A stretch of DNA of 64,000 nt from assembly GCA_023630585.1 (NCBI GenBank), contig CM042556.1, forward strand, positions 146,001 to 210,000. The letters are read 5' to 3'. Positions 1-16,193 of the stretch are shown here, piece after piece; the first letter of the stretch is position 1; each line of letters opens with the position of its first letter. This DNA is from Cranoglanis bouderius (taxonomy: Eukaryota > Chordata > Actinopteri > Siluriformes > Cranoglanididae). The notes beneath the pieces were generated by a model. That model was not told the DNA's origin. It did not search any database and saw only the letters and a program-made list of their open reading frames with translations. Position numbers and translations under genes: made by a program.

Positions 1-134
1 TCGTAGACTCTTGAAATTAGATGTATAGCACTTTAGTCACCTGAAACGCCCATATGTCTATGTACATAGTGGCCTAATGAGAAAACAATTTTACTACACA
101 AATGATGACAGATGACTGTCTTAATGTTAAATTT

Positions 135-165
<31 letters not shown>

Positions 166-3100
166 GCATTTTCACACTTTATTATGACATGATGTTGGTT
201 ATTGCAAACAATCATATGTTGTGTTATTTTAGGTCAGAGACATGTCTAACGTATCATATCTTGTTGTACAGAAGTTAAATCAGTTATATTAGAGCACGTC
301 ACATCAGTGTAAATATGCGTTTTTTAGAAAAGACGTTTACTTTGCTCCTAGACGCTTGAATTTCGCTGTATAGCGTTGTAAGCGCATAAAACGCACCCAT
401 GTTTATGTTCATAGAGGACTGAAGAGAAAACATAATGATTACACACATTTGATGACAGAGGACTTGTCAATTTTAAATTTGACTTTTATGACCTTTTCAA
501 ACTTTGTTATAAAAGTTTATTATATAAGTAAACAATCATATTTTGTGTTATTTTAGGTCAGAGACATGTCTAAAATATTATAGTATCATATCGTGTTATA
601 AAGAAGGGAAATGTGTTATATTATAGCACTTCACTTAAGTGTAAATGTGTTTTTTTTTTAGAAAAACACGTTTCCTTTGCTCGTAGACTCTTGAAATTAG
701 ATGTATAGCACTTTATTCGCCTGAAACGCACATATGTCTATGTACATACTGGCCTAATGAGAAAACAATTTTACTACACAAACGATGACAGATGACTGTC
801 TTAATGTTAAATTTGACTTTTTTTTTTTTTTTTTTTTTTTTTTGCATTTTCACACTTTATTATGACATGATGTTGGTTATTGTAAACAATCATATGTTGT
901 GTTATTTTAGGTCAGAGACATGTCTAACGTATCATATCTTGTTGTACAGAAGTTAAATCAGTTATATTAGAGCACGTCACATCAATGTAAATATGCGTTT
1001 TTTAGAAAAAACGTTTACTTTGCTCCTAGACGCTTGAATTTCGCTGTATAGCGTTGTAAGCGCATAAAGCGCACCCATGTTTATGTACATAGAGGACTGA
1101 AGAGAAAACATAATGTTAACACACATTTGATGACAGATGACTTTATACATGTTAAATTTGACTTTTTTCACTTTTACACACTTTATGACATGATGTTTGT
1201 TATTGTAAACAATTATATGTTGTGTTATTTTAGGTCAGAGACATGTCTAACGTATCATATCTTGTTGTACAGAAGTTAAATCAGTTATATTAGAGCACGT
1301 CACATCAATGTAAACATGCGTTTTTGTTTGAAAAACACGTTTCCTTTGCACGCAGACGCTTGAAATACGCTGTATAGCGTTGTAAGCGCATAAAGCGCAC
1401 CCATGTTTATGTACATAGAGGACTGAAGAGAAAACATAATGCTTACACACATTTGAAAACAGATGACTTTCTTCATGTTAAATTTGACTATTTTTTCACC
1501 TTTATAGTATCATGTCATATCATGTTACAAAGAAGTGTAATTAATGTTACATTAAAGCACGTCACATAAGTGTAAACATGCGTTTTTTTTTAGAAAAACA
1601 CTTTTCCTTTGCCTGACGACGCTTGAAATACGCTGTATAGTGTTGTACGCGCCTGAAGCTCACCCAAGGGTATGTACAAATAGGACTGTTGAAAAACCAT
1701 AGTGTTAACACACAAATGATAGATGACATGTCAATTTTAAATTTGACTTTTTTGACCTTTTCACACTATATTATGACTTGATGTTTGTTATTGTAAACGA
1801 TCATATGTTGTGTTATTTTAGGTCAGAGACATGTCTAAGATATCATAGTATTATATCGTGTTATAAAGAAGGGAAATGTGAACAAAGAATTGTTATATGT
1901 TACATAAGAGCACGTCACATCAATGTAAATATGCGTTTTTTAGAAAAAACGTTTACTTTGCTCGTAGACGCTTGAATTTCGCTGTATAGCGTTGTAAGCG
2001 CATAAAGCGCATCCATGTTTATGTTCATAGAGGACTGAAGAGAAAACATAATGATTACACACATTTGATGACAGAGGACTTGTCAATTTTAAATTTGACT
2101 TTTATGACCTTTTCAAACTTTGTTATAAAAGTTTATTATATGATTGTAAACAATCATATTTTGTGTTATTTTAGGTCAGAGACATGTCTAACGTATCATA
2201 TCTTGTTGTACAGAAGTTAAATCAGTTATATTAGAGCACGTCACTTCAGTGTAAATATGCGTTTTTTAGAAAAAACGTTTACTTTGCTCCTAGACGCTTG
2301 AATTTCGCTGTATAGCGTTGTAAGCGCATAAAGCGCACCCATGTTTATGTACATAGAGGACTGATTAGAAAACATAATGTTAACACACATTTGATGACAG
2401 ATGACTTTATACATGTTAAATTTGACTTTTTTTCACTTTTTCACACTTTCTGACATGATGCTTGTTATTGTAAACAATCATATGTTGTGTTATTTTAGGT
2501 CAGAGACATGTCTAACGTATCATGTCTTGTTGTACAGAAGTTAAATCAGTTATATTAGAGCACGTCACATCAGTGTAAATATGCGTTTTTTAGAAAAAAC
2601 GTTTACTTTGCTCCTAGACGCTTGAAATACGCTGTATACCGTTGTAAGCGCATAAAGCGCACCCATGTTTATGTACATAGAGGACTGAAGAGAAAACATA
2701 ATGATTACACACATTTGAAGACAGATGACTTTCTTCATGTTAAATTTGACTATTTTTTCACCTTTATGGTATCATAGTATCATATCATGTTACAAATAAG
2801 TGTAATTAATATGTTACATTAAAGCACGTCTCATAAGTGTAAACATGCGTTTTTTTTTGTAGAAAAACACTTTTCCTTTGCCTGACGACGCTTGAATTTC
2901 GCTGTATAGCGTTGTAAGCGCATAAAGCGCATCCATGTTTATGTTCATAGAGGACTGAAGAGAAAACATAATGATTACACACATTTGATGACAGAGGACT
3001 TGTCAATTTTAAATTTGACTTTTATGACCTTTTCAAACTTTGTTATAAAAGTTTATTATATGATTGTAAACAATCATATTTTGTGTTATTTTAGGTCAGA

Positions 3101-3359
3101 GACATGTCTAAAATATTATAGTATCATATCGTGTTATAAAGAAGGGAAATGTGTTATATTATAGCACCTCACTTAAGTGTAAATGTGTTTTTTTTTAGAA
3201 AAACACTTTTCCTTTGCTCGTAGACTCTTGAAATTAGATAATTAGATGTATAGCACTTTATTCGCCTGAAACGCACATATGTCTATGTACATACCTGCCT
3301 AATGAGAAAACAATTTTACTACACAAACGATGACAGATGACTGTCTTAATGTTAAATTT

Positions 3360-3393
<34 letters not shown>

Positions 3394-4996
3394 ATTTTCA
3401 CACTTTATGACATGATGTTTGTTATAGTAAACAATTATATGTTGTGTTATTTTAGGTCAGAGACATGTCTAACGTATCATATCTTGTTGTACAGAAGTTA
3501 AATCAGTTATATTTGAGCACGTCACATCAGTGTAAATATGCGTTTTTTAGAAAAAACGTTTACTTTGCTCCTAGACGCTTGAATTTCGCTGTATAGCGTT
3601 GTAAGCGCATAAAGCGCACCCATGTTTATGTACATAGAGGACTGATTAGAAAACATAATGTTAACACACATTTGATGACAGATGACTTTATACATGTTAA
3701 ATTTGACTTTTTTTTCACTTTTTCACACTTTATGACATGATGTTTGTTATTGTAAACAATCATATGTTGTGTTATTTTAGGTCAGAGACATGTCTAACGT
3801 ATCATATCTTGTTGTACAGAAGTTAAATCAGTTATATTAGAGCACGTCACATCAGTGAAAACATGCGTTTTTGTTTGAAAAACACGTTTCCTTTGCGCGC
3901 AGACGCTTGAAATACGCTGTATAGCGTTGTAAGCGCATAAAGCGCACCCATGTTTATGTACATAGAGGACTGAAGAGAAAACATAATGCTTACACACATT
4001 TGAAAACAGATGACTTTCTTCATGTTAAATTTGACTATTTTTTCACCTTTATAGTATCATAGTATCATATCATGTTACAAAGAAGTGTAATTAATATGTT
4101 ACATTAAAGCACGTCACATAAGTGTAAACATGCGTTTTTTTTTTAGAAAAACACTTTTCCTTTGCCTGACGACGCTTGAAATACGCTGTATAGTGTTGTA
4201 AGCGCCTGAAGCTCACCCAAGGGTATGTACAAATAGGACTGTTGAAAAACCATAGTGTTAGCACACAAATGATGATAGATGACATGTCAATTTTAAATTT
4301 GACTTTTTTGACCTTTTCACACTTTATTATGACATGATGTTTGTTATTGTAAACAATCATATGTTGTGTTATTTTAGGTCAGAGACATGTCTAACATATC
4401 ATAGTATTATATCGTGTTATAAAGAAGGGAAATGTGAACAAAGAAGTGTTATATGTTACATAAGATCACGTCATATCAATGTAAACATGCGTTTTTTTAG
4501 AAAAAACGTTTACTTTGCTCGTAGACGCTTGAATTTCGCTGTATAGCGTTGTAAGCGCATAAAGCGCATCCATGTTTATGTTCATAGAGGACTGAAGAGA
4601 AAACATAATGATTACACACATTTGATGACAGAGGACTTGTCAATTTTAAATTTGACTTTTATGACCTTTTCAAACTTTGTTATAAAAGTTTATTATATGA
4701 TTGTAAACAATCATATTTTGTGTTATTTTAGGTCAGAGACATGTCTAAAATATTATAGTATCATATCGTGTTATAAAGAAGGGAAATGTGTTATATTATA
4801 GCACCTCACTTAAGTGTAAATGTGTCTTTTTTTAGAAAAACACGTTTCCTTTGCTCGTAGACTCTTGAAATTAGATAATTAGATGTATAGCACTTTATTC
4901 GCCTGAAACGCACATATGTCTATGTACATACTGGCCTAATGAGAAAACAATTTTACTACACAAACGATGACAGATGACTGTCTTAATGTTAAATTT

Positions 4997-5031
<35 letters not shown>

Positions 5032-6353
5032 ATTTTCACACTTTCTGACATGATGTTTGTTATTGTAAAAAATCATATGTTGTGTTATTTTAGGTCAGAG
5101 ACATGTCTAACGTATCATATCTTGTTGTACAGAAGTTAACTCAGTTATATTAGAGCACGTCACTTAAGTGTAAATATGTTTTTTTTAGAAAAACACGTTT
5201 CCTTTGGTCGTAGACACTTGGAATTTTGCTGTATATAGTTGTAAGCGCATGACGCGCACCCATGTTTATGTTCATAGAGGAGTGATGAGAAAACATAATG
5301 TTAACACACATTTGATGACAGATGACTTTATACATGTTAAATTTGACTTTTTTTCACTTTTTCACACTTTATGACATGATGTTTGTTATTGTAAACAATC
5401 ATGTGCTGTGTTATTTTAGGTCAGAGACATGTCTAACGTATCATATCTTGTTCTACAGAAGTTAAATCAGTTATATTAGAGCACATCACATCAGTGTAAA
5501 TATGCGTTTTTTAGAAAAAACGTTTACTTTGCTCCTAGACGCTTGAATTTCGCTGTATAGCGTTGTAAGCGCATAAAGCGCACCCATGTTTATGTACATA
5601 GAGGACTGATTAGAAAACATAATGTTAACACACATTTGATGACAGATGACTTTATACATGTTAAATTTGACTTTTTTTCACTTTTTCACACTTTATGACA
5701 TGATGTTTGTTATTGTAAACAATCATATGTTGTGTTATTTTAGGTCAGAGACATGTCTAACATATCATAGTATTATATCGTTATAAAGAAGGGAATTGTG
5801 AACAAAGAAGTGTTATATGTTACATAAGATCACGTCATATCAATGTAAATATGCGTTTTTTAGAAAAAACGTTTACTTTGCTCGTAGACGCTTGAATTTC
5901 GCTGTATAGCGTTGTAAGCGCATAAAGCGCATCCAAGTTTATGTTCATAGAGGACTGAAGAGAAAACATAATGATTACACACATTTGATGACAGAGGACT
6001 TGTCAATTTTAAATTTGACTTTTATGACCTTTTCAAACTTTGTTATAAAAGTTTATTATATGATTGTAAACAATCATATGTTGTGTTATTTTAGGTCAGA
6101 GACATGTCTAAAATATTATAGTATCATATCGTGTTATAAAGAAGGGAAATGTGTTATATTATAGCACCTCACTTAAGTGTAAATGTGTTTTTTTTTTAGA
6201 AAAACACGTTTCCTTTGCTCGTAGACTCTTGAAATTAGATGTATAGCACTTTATTCGCCTGAAACGCACATATGTCTATGTACATACTGGCCTAATGAGA
6301 AAACAATTTTACTACACAAACGATGACAGATGACTGTCTTAATGTTAAATTTG

Positions 6354-6388
<35 letters not shown>

Positions 6389-7962
6389 ATTTTCACACTT
6401 TATTATGACATGATGTTGGTTATTGTAAATAATCATATGTTGTGTTATTTTAGGTCAGAGACATGTCTAACGTATCATATCTTGTTGTACAGAAGTTAAA
6501 TCAGTTATATTAGAGCACGTCACATCAGTGTAAATATGCGTTTTTTAGAAAAAACGTTTACTTTGCTCCTAGACGCTTGAATTTCGCTGTATAGCGTTCT
6601 AAGCGCATATAGCGCACCCATGTTTATGTACATAGAGGACTGATTAGAAAACATAATGTTAACACACATTTGATGACAGATGACTTTATACATGTTAAAT
6701 TTGACTTTTTTTCACTTTTTCACACTTTCTGACATGATGTTTGTTATTGTAAACAATCATATGTTGTGTTATTTTAGGTCAGAGACATGTCTAACGTATC
6801 ATATCTTGTTGTACAGAAGTTAAATCAGTTATATTAGAGCACGTCACATCAGTGTAAATATGCGTTTTTTAGAAAAAACGTTTACTTTGCTCCTAGACGC
6901 TTGAATTTCGCTGTATAGCGTTGTAAGCGCATAAAGCGCACCCATGTTTATGTACATAGAGGACTGATTAGAAAACATAATGTTAACACACATTTGATGA
7001 CAGATGACTTTATACATGTTAAATTTGACTTTTTTTCACTTTTTCACACTTTATGACATGATGTTTGTTATTGTAAACAATCATATGTTGTGTTATTTTA
7101 GGTCAGAGAAATGTCTAACGTATCATATCTTGTTGTACAGAAGTTAAATCAGTTATATTAGAGCACGTCACATCAGTGTAAATATGCGTTTTTTAGAAAA
7201 AACGTTTACTTTGCTCCTAGACGCTTGAAATACGCTGTATACCGTTGTAAGCGCATAAAGCGCACCCATGTTTATGTACATAGAGGACTGAAGAGAAAAC
7301 ATAATGATTACACACATTTGAAGACAGATGACTTTCTTCATGTTAAATTTGACTATTTTTTCACCTTTATAGTATCATAGTATCATATCATGTTACAAAG
7401 AAGTGTAATTAATATGTTACATTAAAGCACGTCTCATAAGTGTAAACATGCGTTTTTTTTTTTAGAAAAACACTTTTCCTTTGCCTGACGACGCTTGAAT
7501 TTCGCTGTATAGCGTTGTAAGCGCATAAAGCGCATCCATGTTTATGTTCATAGAGGACTGAAGAGAAAACATAATGATTACACACATTTGATGACAGAGG
7601 ACTTGTCAATTTTAAATTTGACTTTTATGACCTTTTCAAACTTTGTTATAAAAGTTTATTATATGATTGTAAACAATCATATTTTGTGTTATTTTAGGTC
7701 AGAGACATGTCTAAAATATTATAGTATCATATCGTGTTATAAAGAAGGGAAATGTGTTATATTATAGCACCTCACTTAAGTGTAAATGTGTCTTTTTTTA
7801 GAAAAACACGTTTCCTTTGCTCGTAGACTCTTGAAATTAGATAATTAGATGTATAGCACTTTATTCGCCTGAAACGCACATATGTCTATGTACATACTGG
7901 CCTAATGAGAAAACAATTTTACTACACAAACGATGACAGATGACTGTCTTAATGTTAAATTT

Positions 7963-7999
<37 letters not shown>

Positions 8000-10900
8000 A
8001 TTTTCACACTTTCTTACATGATGTTTGTTATTGTAAAAAATCATATGTTGTGTTATTTTAGGTCAGAGACATGTCTAACGTATCATATCTTGTTGTAAAG
8101 AAGTTAACTCAGTTATATTAGAGCACGTCACTTAAGTGTAAATATGTTTTTTTTTAGAAAAACACGTTTCCTTTGGTCGTAGACACTTGGAATTTTGCTG
8201 TATATAGTTGTAAGCGCATGACGCGCACCCATGTTTATGTACATAGAGGAGTGATGAGAAAACATAATGTTAACACACATTTGATGACAGATGACTTTAT
8301 ACATGTTAAATTTGACTTTTTTTCACTTTTTCACACTTTATGACATGATGTTTGTTATTGTAAACAATCATGTGCTGTGTTATTTTAGGTCAGAGACATG
8401 TCTAACGTATCATATCTTGTTCTACAGAAGTTAAATCAGTTATATTAGAGCACATCACATCAGTGTAAATATGCGTTTTTTAGAAAAAACGTTTACTTTG
8501 CTCCTAGACGCTTGAATTTCGCTGTATAGCGTTGTAAGCGCATAAAGCGCACCCATGTTTATGTACATAGAGGACTGATTAGAAAACATAATGTTAACAC
8601 ACATTTGATGACAGATGACTTTATACATGTTAAATTTGACTTTTTTTCACTTTTTCACACTTTATGACATGATGTTTGTTATTGTAAACAATCATATGTT
8701 GTGTTATTTTAGGTCAGAGACATGTGTAACATATCTTAGTATCATATCATGTTACAAAGAAGTGTTATATGTTACACTAGAGCACGTCACATCAGTGAAA
8801 ACACGCGTTTTTGTTTGAAAAACACGTTTCCTTTGCGCGCAGACGCTTGAAATACGCTGTATAGCGTTGTAAGCGCATAAAGCGCACCCATGTTTATGTA
8901 CATAGAGGACTGAAGAGAAAACATAATGCTTACACACATTTGAAAACAGATGACTTTCTTCATGTTAAATTTGACTATTTTTTCACCTTTATAGTATCAT
9001 AGTATCATATCATGTTACAAAGAAGTGTAATTAATATGTTACATTAAAGCACGTCACATAAGTGTAAACATGCGGTTTTTTTTTAGAAAAACACTTTTCC
9101 TTTGCCGGACGACGCTTGAAATACGCTGTATAGTGTTGTAAGCGCCTGAAGCTCACCCAAGGGTATGTACAAATAGGACTGTTGAAAAACCATAGTGTTA
9201 ACACACAAATGATGATAGATGACATGTCAATTTTAAATTTGACTTTTTTGACCTTTTCACACTTTATTATGACATGATGTTTGTTATTGTAAACAATCAT
9301 ATGTTGTGTTATTTTAGGTCAGAGACATGTCTAACATATCATAGTATTATATCGTTATAAAGAAGGGAATTGTGAACAAAGAAGTGTTATATGTTACATA
9401 AGATCACGTCATATCAATGTAAATATGCGTTTTTTAGAAAAAACGTTTACTTTGCTCGTAGACGCTTGAATTTCGCTGTATAGCGTTGTAAGCGCATAAA
9501 GCGCACCCATGTTTATGTACATAGAGGACTGAAGAGAAAACATAATGCTTACACACATTTGAAGACAGATGACTTTCTTCATGTTAAATTTGACTATTTT
9601 TTCACCTTTATAGTATCATAGTATCATATCATGTTACAAAGAAGTGTAATTAATATGTTACATTAAAGCACGTCACATAAGTGTAAACATGCGTTTTTTT
9701 TTTTTAGAAAAACACTTTTCCTTTGCCTGACGACGCTTGAAATACGCTGTATAGTGTAGTAAGCGCCTGAAGCTCACCCAAGGGTATGTACAAATAGGAC
9801 TGTTTAAAAACCATAGTGTTAACACACAAATGATGATAGATGACATGTCAATTTTAAATTTGACTTTTTTGACCTTTTCACACTTTATTATGACATGATG
9901 TTTGTTATTGTAAACAATCATATGTTGTGTTATTTTAGGTCAGAGACATGTCTAACATATCATAGTATTATATCGTGTTATAAAGAAGGGAAATGTGAAC
10001 AAAGAAGTGTTATATGTTACATAAGAGCACGTCACATCAATGTAAATATGCGTTTTTTAGAAAAAACGTTTACTTTGCTCGTAGACGCTTGAATTTCGCT
10101 GTATAGCGTTGTAAGCGCATAAAGCGCACCCATGTTTATGTTCATAGAGGACTGAAGAGAAAACATAATGATTACACACATTTGATGACAGAGGACTTGT
10201 CAATTTTAAATTTGACTTTTATGACCTTTTCAAACTTTGTTATAAAAGTTTATTATATGATTGTAAACAATCATATTTTGTGTTATTTTAGGTCAGAGAC
10301 ATGTCTAAAATATTATAGTATCATATCGTGTTATAAAGAAGGGAAATGTGTTATATTATAGCACCTCACTTAAGTGTAAATGTGTTTTTTTTTTTTAGAA
10401 AAACACGTTTCCTTTGCTCGTAGACTCTTGAAATTAGATGTATAGCACTTTATTCGCCTGAAACGCACATATGTCTATGTACATAGTGGCCTAATGAGAA
10501 AACAATTTTACTACACAAACGATGACAGATGACTGTCTTAATGTTAAATTTGACTTTTTTTTTTTTTTTTTTTTTTTTGCATTTTCACACTTTATTATGA
10601 CATGATGTTGGTTATTGTAAACAATCATATGTTGTGTTATTTTAGGTCAGAGACATGTCTAACGTATCATATCTTGTTGTAAAGAAGTTAAATCAGTTAT
10701 ATTAGAGCACGTCACTTAAGTGTAAATATGTTTTTTTTTAGAAAAACACGTTTCCTTTGGTCGTAGACACTTGGAATTTTGCTGTATAACGTTGTAAGCG
10801 CATGACGCGCACCCATGTTTATGTACATAGAGGACTGATTAGAAAACATAATGTTAACACACATTTGATGACAGATGACTTTATACATGTTAAATTTGAC

Positions 10901-13900
10901 TTTTTTTCACTTTTTCACACTTTATGACATGATGTTTGTTATTGTAAACAATCATGTGCTGTGTTATTTTAGGTCAGAGACATGTCTAACGTATCATATC
11001 TTGTTGTACAGAAGTTAAATCAGTTATATTAGAGCACGTCACATCAGTGTAAATATGCGTTTTTTAGAAAAAACGTTTACTTTGCTCCTAGACGCTTGAA
11101 TTTCTCTGTATAGCGTTGTAAGCGCATAAAGCGCACCCATGTTTATGTACATAGAGGACTGATTAGAAAACATAATGTTAACACACATTTGATGACAGAT
11201 GACTTTATACATGTTAAATTTGACTTTTTTTCACTTTTTCACACTTTATGACATGATGTTTGTTATTGTAAACAATCATATGTTGTGTTATTTTAGGTCA
11301 GAGACATGTCTAACGTATCATATCTTGTTGTACAGAAGTTAAATCAGTTATATTAGAGCACGTCACATCAGTGTAAATATGCGTTTTTTAGAAAAAACGT
11401 TTACTTTGCTCCTAGACGCTTGAATTTCGCTGTATAGCGTTGTAAGCGCATAAAGCGCACCCATGTTTATGTACATAGAGGACTGATTAGAAAACATAAT
11501 GTTAACACACATTTGATGACAGATGACTTTATACATGTTAAATTTGACTTTTTTTCACTTTTTCACACTTTATGACATGATGTTTGTTATTGTAAACAAT
11601 CATATGTTGTGTTATTTTAGGTCAGAGACATGTGTAACATATCTTAGTATCATATCATGTTACAAAGAAGTGTTATATGTTACACTAGAGCACGTCACAT
11701 CAGTGAAAACATGCGTTTTTGTTTGAAAAACACGTTTCCTTTGCGCGCAGACGCTTGAAATACGCTGTATAGCGTTGTAAGCGCATAAAGTGCAGCCATG
11801 ATTTTGTACATAGAGGACTGAAGAGAAAACATAATGCTTACTCACATTTGAAGACAGATGACTTTCTTCATGTTAAATTTGACTATTTTTTCACCTTTAT
11901 AGTATCATAGTATCATATCATGTTACAAAGAAGTGTAATTAATATGTTACATTAAAGCACGTCACATAAGTGTAAACATGCGGTTTTTTTTTTAGAAAAA
12001 CACTTTTCCTTTGCCTGACGACGCTTGACATACGCTGTATAGTGTTGTAAGCGCCTGAAGCTCACCCAAGGTTATGTACAAATAGGACTGTTGAAAAACC
12101 ATAGTGTTAACACACAAATGATGATAGATGACATGTCAATTTTACATTTGACTTTTTTGACCTTTTCACACTTTATTATGACATGATGTTTGTTATTGTA
12201 AACAATCATATGTTGTGTAAATTTTAGGTCAGAGACATGTCTAACATATCATAGTATTATATCATGTTATAAAGAAGGGAAATGTGAACAAAGAAGTGTT
12301 ATATGTTACATAAGAGCACGTAACATCAATGTAAATATGCGTTTTTTAGAAAAAACGTTTACTTTGCTCGTAGACGCTTGAATTTCGCTGTATAGCGTTG
12401 TAAGCGCATAAAGCGCACCCATGTTTATGTTCATAGAGGACTGAAGAGAAAACATAATGATTACACACATTTGATGACAGAGGACTTGTCAATTTTAAAT
12501 TTGACTTTTATGACCTTTTCAAACTTTGTTATAAAAGTTTATTATATGATTGTAAACAATCATATTTTGTGTTATTTTAGGTCAGAGACATGTCTAAAAT
12601 ATTATAGTATCATATCGTGTTATAAAGAAGGGAAATGTGTTATATTATAGCACCTCACTTAAGTGTAAATGTGTTTTTTTTTTTTAGAAAAACACGTTTC
12701 CTTTGCTCGTAGACTCTTGAAATTAGATGTATAGCACTTTATTCGCCTGAAACGCACATATGTCTATGTACATAGTGGCCTAATGAGAAAACAATTTTAC
12801 TACACAAACGATGACAGATGACTGTCTTAATGTTAAATTTGACTTTTTTTTTTTTTTTTTTTTTTTTGCATTTTCACACTTTATTATGACATGATGTTGG
12901 TTATTGTAAACAATCATATGTTGTGTTATTTTAGGTCAGAGACATGTTTAACGTATCATATCTTGTTGTAAAGAAGTTAACTCAGTTATATTAGAGCACG
13001 TCACTTAAGTGTAAATATGTTTTTTTTAGAAAAACACGTTTCCTTTGGTCGTAGACACTTGGAATTTTGCTGTATATAGTTGTAAGCGCATGACGCGCAC
13101 CCATGTTTATGTACATAGAGAAGTGATGAGAAAACATAATGTTAACACACATTTGATGACAGATGACTTTATACATGTTAAATTTGACTTTTTTTCACTT
13201 TTTCACACTTTATGACATGATGTTTGTTATTGTAAACAATCATGTGCTGTGTTATTTTAGGTCAGAGAAATGTCTAACGTATCATATCTTGTTCTACAGA
13301 AGTTAAATCAGTTATATTAGAGCACATCACATCAGTGTAAATATGCGTTTTTTAGAAAAAACGTTTACTTTGCTCCTAGACGCTTGAATTTCGCTGTATA
13401 TCGTTGTAAGCGCATAAAGCGCACCCATGTTTATGTACATAGAGGACTGATTAGAAAACATAATGTTAACACACATTTGATGACAGATGACTTTATACAT
13501 GTTAAATTTGACTTTTTTTCACTTTTTCACACTTTATGACATGATGTTTGTTATTGTAAACAATCATATGTTGTGTTATTTTAGGTCAGAGACATGTCTA
13601 ACATATCTTAGTATCATATCATGTTACAAAGAAGTGTTATATGTTACACTAGAGCACGTCACATCAGTGAAAACACGCGTTTTTGTTTGAAAAACACGTT
13701 TCCTTTGCGCGCAGACGCTTGAAATACGCTGTATAGCGTTGTAAGCGCATAAAGCGCACCCATGTTTATGTACATAGAGGACTGAAGAGAAAACATAATG
13801 CTTACACACATTTGAAGACAGATGACTTTCTTCATGTTAAATTTGACTATTTTTTCACCTTTATAGTATCATAGTATCATATCATGTTACAAAGAAGTGT

Positions 13901-16151
13901 AATTAATGTTACATTAAAGCACGTCACATAAGTGTAAACATGCGTTTTTTTTTTAGAAAAACACTTTTCCTTTGCCTGACGACGCTTGAAATACGCTGTA
14001 TAGTGTTGTAAGCGCCTGAAGCTCACCCAAGGGTATGTACAAATAGGACTGTTGAAAAACCATAGTGTTAACACACAAATGATGATAGATGACATGTCAA
14101 TTTTAAATTTGACTTTTTTGACCTTTTCACACTTTATTATGACATGATGTTTGTTATTGTAAACAATCATATGTTGTGTTATTTTAGGTCAGAGACATGT
14201 CTAACATATCATAGTATTATATCGTGTTATAAAGAAGGGAAATGTGAACAAAGAAGTGTTATATGTTACATTAGAGCACGTCACATCAATGTAAATATGC
14301 GTTTTTTAGAAAAAACGTTTACTTTGCTCGTAGACGCTTGAATTTCGCTGTATAGCGTTGTAAGTGCATAAAGCGCATCCATGTTTATGTTCATAGAGGA
14401 CTGAAGAGAAAACATAATGATTACACACATTTGATGACAGAGGACTTGTCAATTTTAAATTTGACTTTTAAGACCTTTTCAAACTTTGTTATAAAAGTTT
14501 ATTATATGATTGTAAACAATCATATTTTGTGTTATTTTAGGTCAGAGACATGTCTAAAATATTATAGTATCATATCGTGTTATAAAGAAGGGAAATGTGT
14601 TATATTATAGCACCTCTCTTAAGTGTAAATGTGTTTTTTTTTAGAAAAACACATTTCCTTTGCTCGTAGACTCTTGGAATTTTGCTGTATAACGTTGTAA
14701 GCGCATGACGCGCACCATGTTTATGTACATGGAGGACTGATGAGAAAACATAATGTTAACACACATTTGATGACAGATGACTTTATACATGTAAAATTTG
14801 ACTTTTTTTCACTTTTTCACACTTTATGACATGATGTTTGTTATTGTAAACAATCATATGTTGTGTTATTTTAGGTCAGAGACATGTCTAACATATCTTA
14901 GTATCATATCATGTTACAAAGAAGTGTTATATGTTACATTAGAGCACGTCACATGAGTGAAAACATGCGTTTTTGTTTGAAAAACACGTTTCCTTTGCGC
15001 GCAGACTCTTGAAATACGCTGTGTAGTGTTGTAAGCGCCTGAAGCTCACCCAAGGGTATGTACAAATAGGACTGTTGAAAAACCATAGTGTTAACACACA
15101 AATGATGATAGATGACATGTCAATTTTAAATTTGACTTTTTTGACCTTTTCACACTTTATTATGACATGATGTTGGTTATTGTAAACAATCATATGTTGT
15201 GTTATTTTAGGTCAGAGACATGTCTAACATATCATATCTTGTTGTAAAGAAGTTAAATCAGTTATATTAGAGCACGTCACTTAAGTGTAAATATGTTTTT
15301 TTTTAGAAAAACACGTTTCCTTTGGTCGTAGACACTTGGAATTTTGCTGTATAACGTTGTAAGCGCATGACGCGCACCCATGTTTATGTACATAGAGGAC
15401 TGATGAGAAAACATAATGTTAACACACATTTGATGACAGATGACTTTATACATGTTAAATTTGACTTTTTTTCACTTTTTCACACTTTATGACATGATGT
15501 TTGTTATTGTAAACAATCATATGTTGTGTTATTTTAGGTCAGAGATATGTCTAACATATCATAGTATTATATCGTGTTATAAAGAAGGGAAATGTGAACA
15601 AAGAAGTGTTATATTCTTACATAAGAGCAAGTCACATCAGTGTAAATATGCGTTTTTTAGAAAAAACTTTTACTTTGCTCGTAGACGCTTGAATTTCGCT
15701 GTATAGCGTTGTAAGCGCATAAATCGCACCCATGTTTATGTACATAGAGGACTGAAGAGAAAACATAATGATTACACACATTTGATGACAGAGGACTTGT
15801 CAATTTTAAATTTGACTTTTATGACCTTTTCAAACTTTGTTATAAAAGTTTATTATATGATTGTAAACAATCATATTTTGTGTTATTTTAGGTCAGAGAC
15901 ATGTCTAAAATATTATAGTATCATATCGTGTTATAAAGAAGGGAAATGTGTTATATTATAGCACCTCACTTAAGTGTAAATGTGTTTTTTTTTTTTAGAA
16001 AAACACATTTCCTTTGCTCGTAGACTCTTGAAATTAGATGTATAGCACTTTAGTCGCCTGAAACGCACATATGTCTATGTACATAGTGGACTAATGAGAA
16101 AACAATTTTACCACACAAATGATGACAGATGACTGTCTTAATGTTAAATTT

Positions 16152-16193
<42 letters not shown>

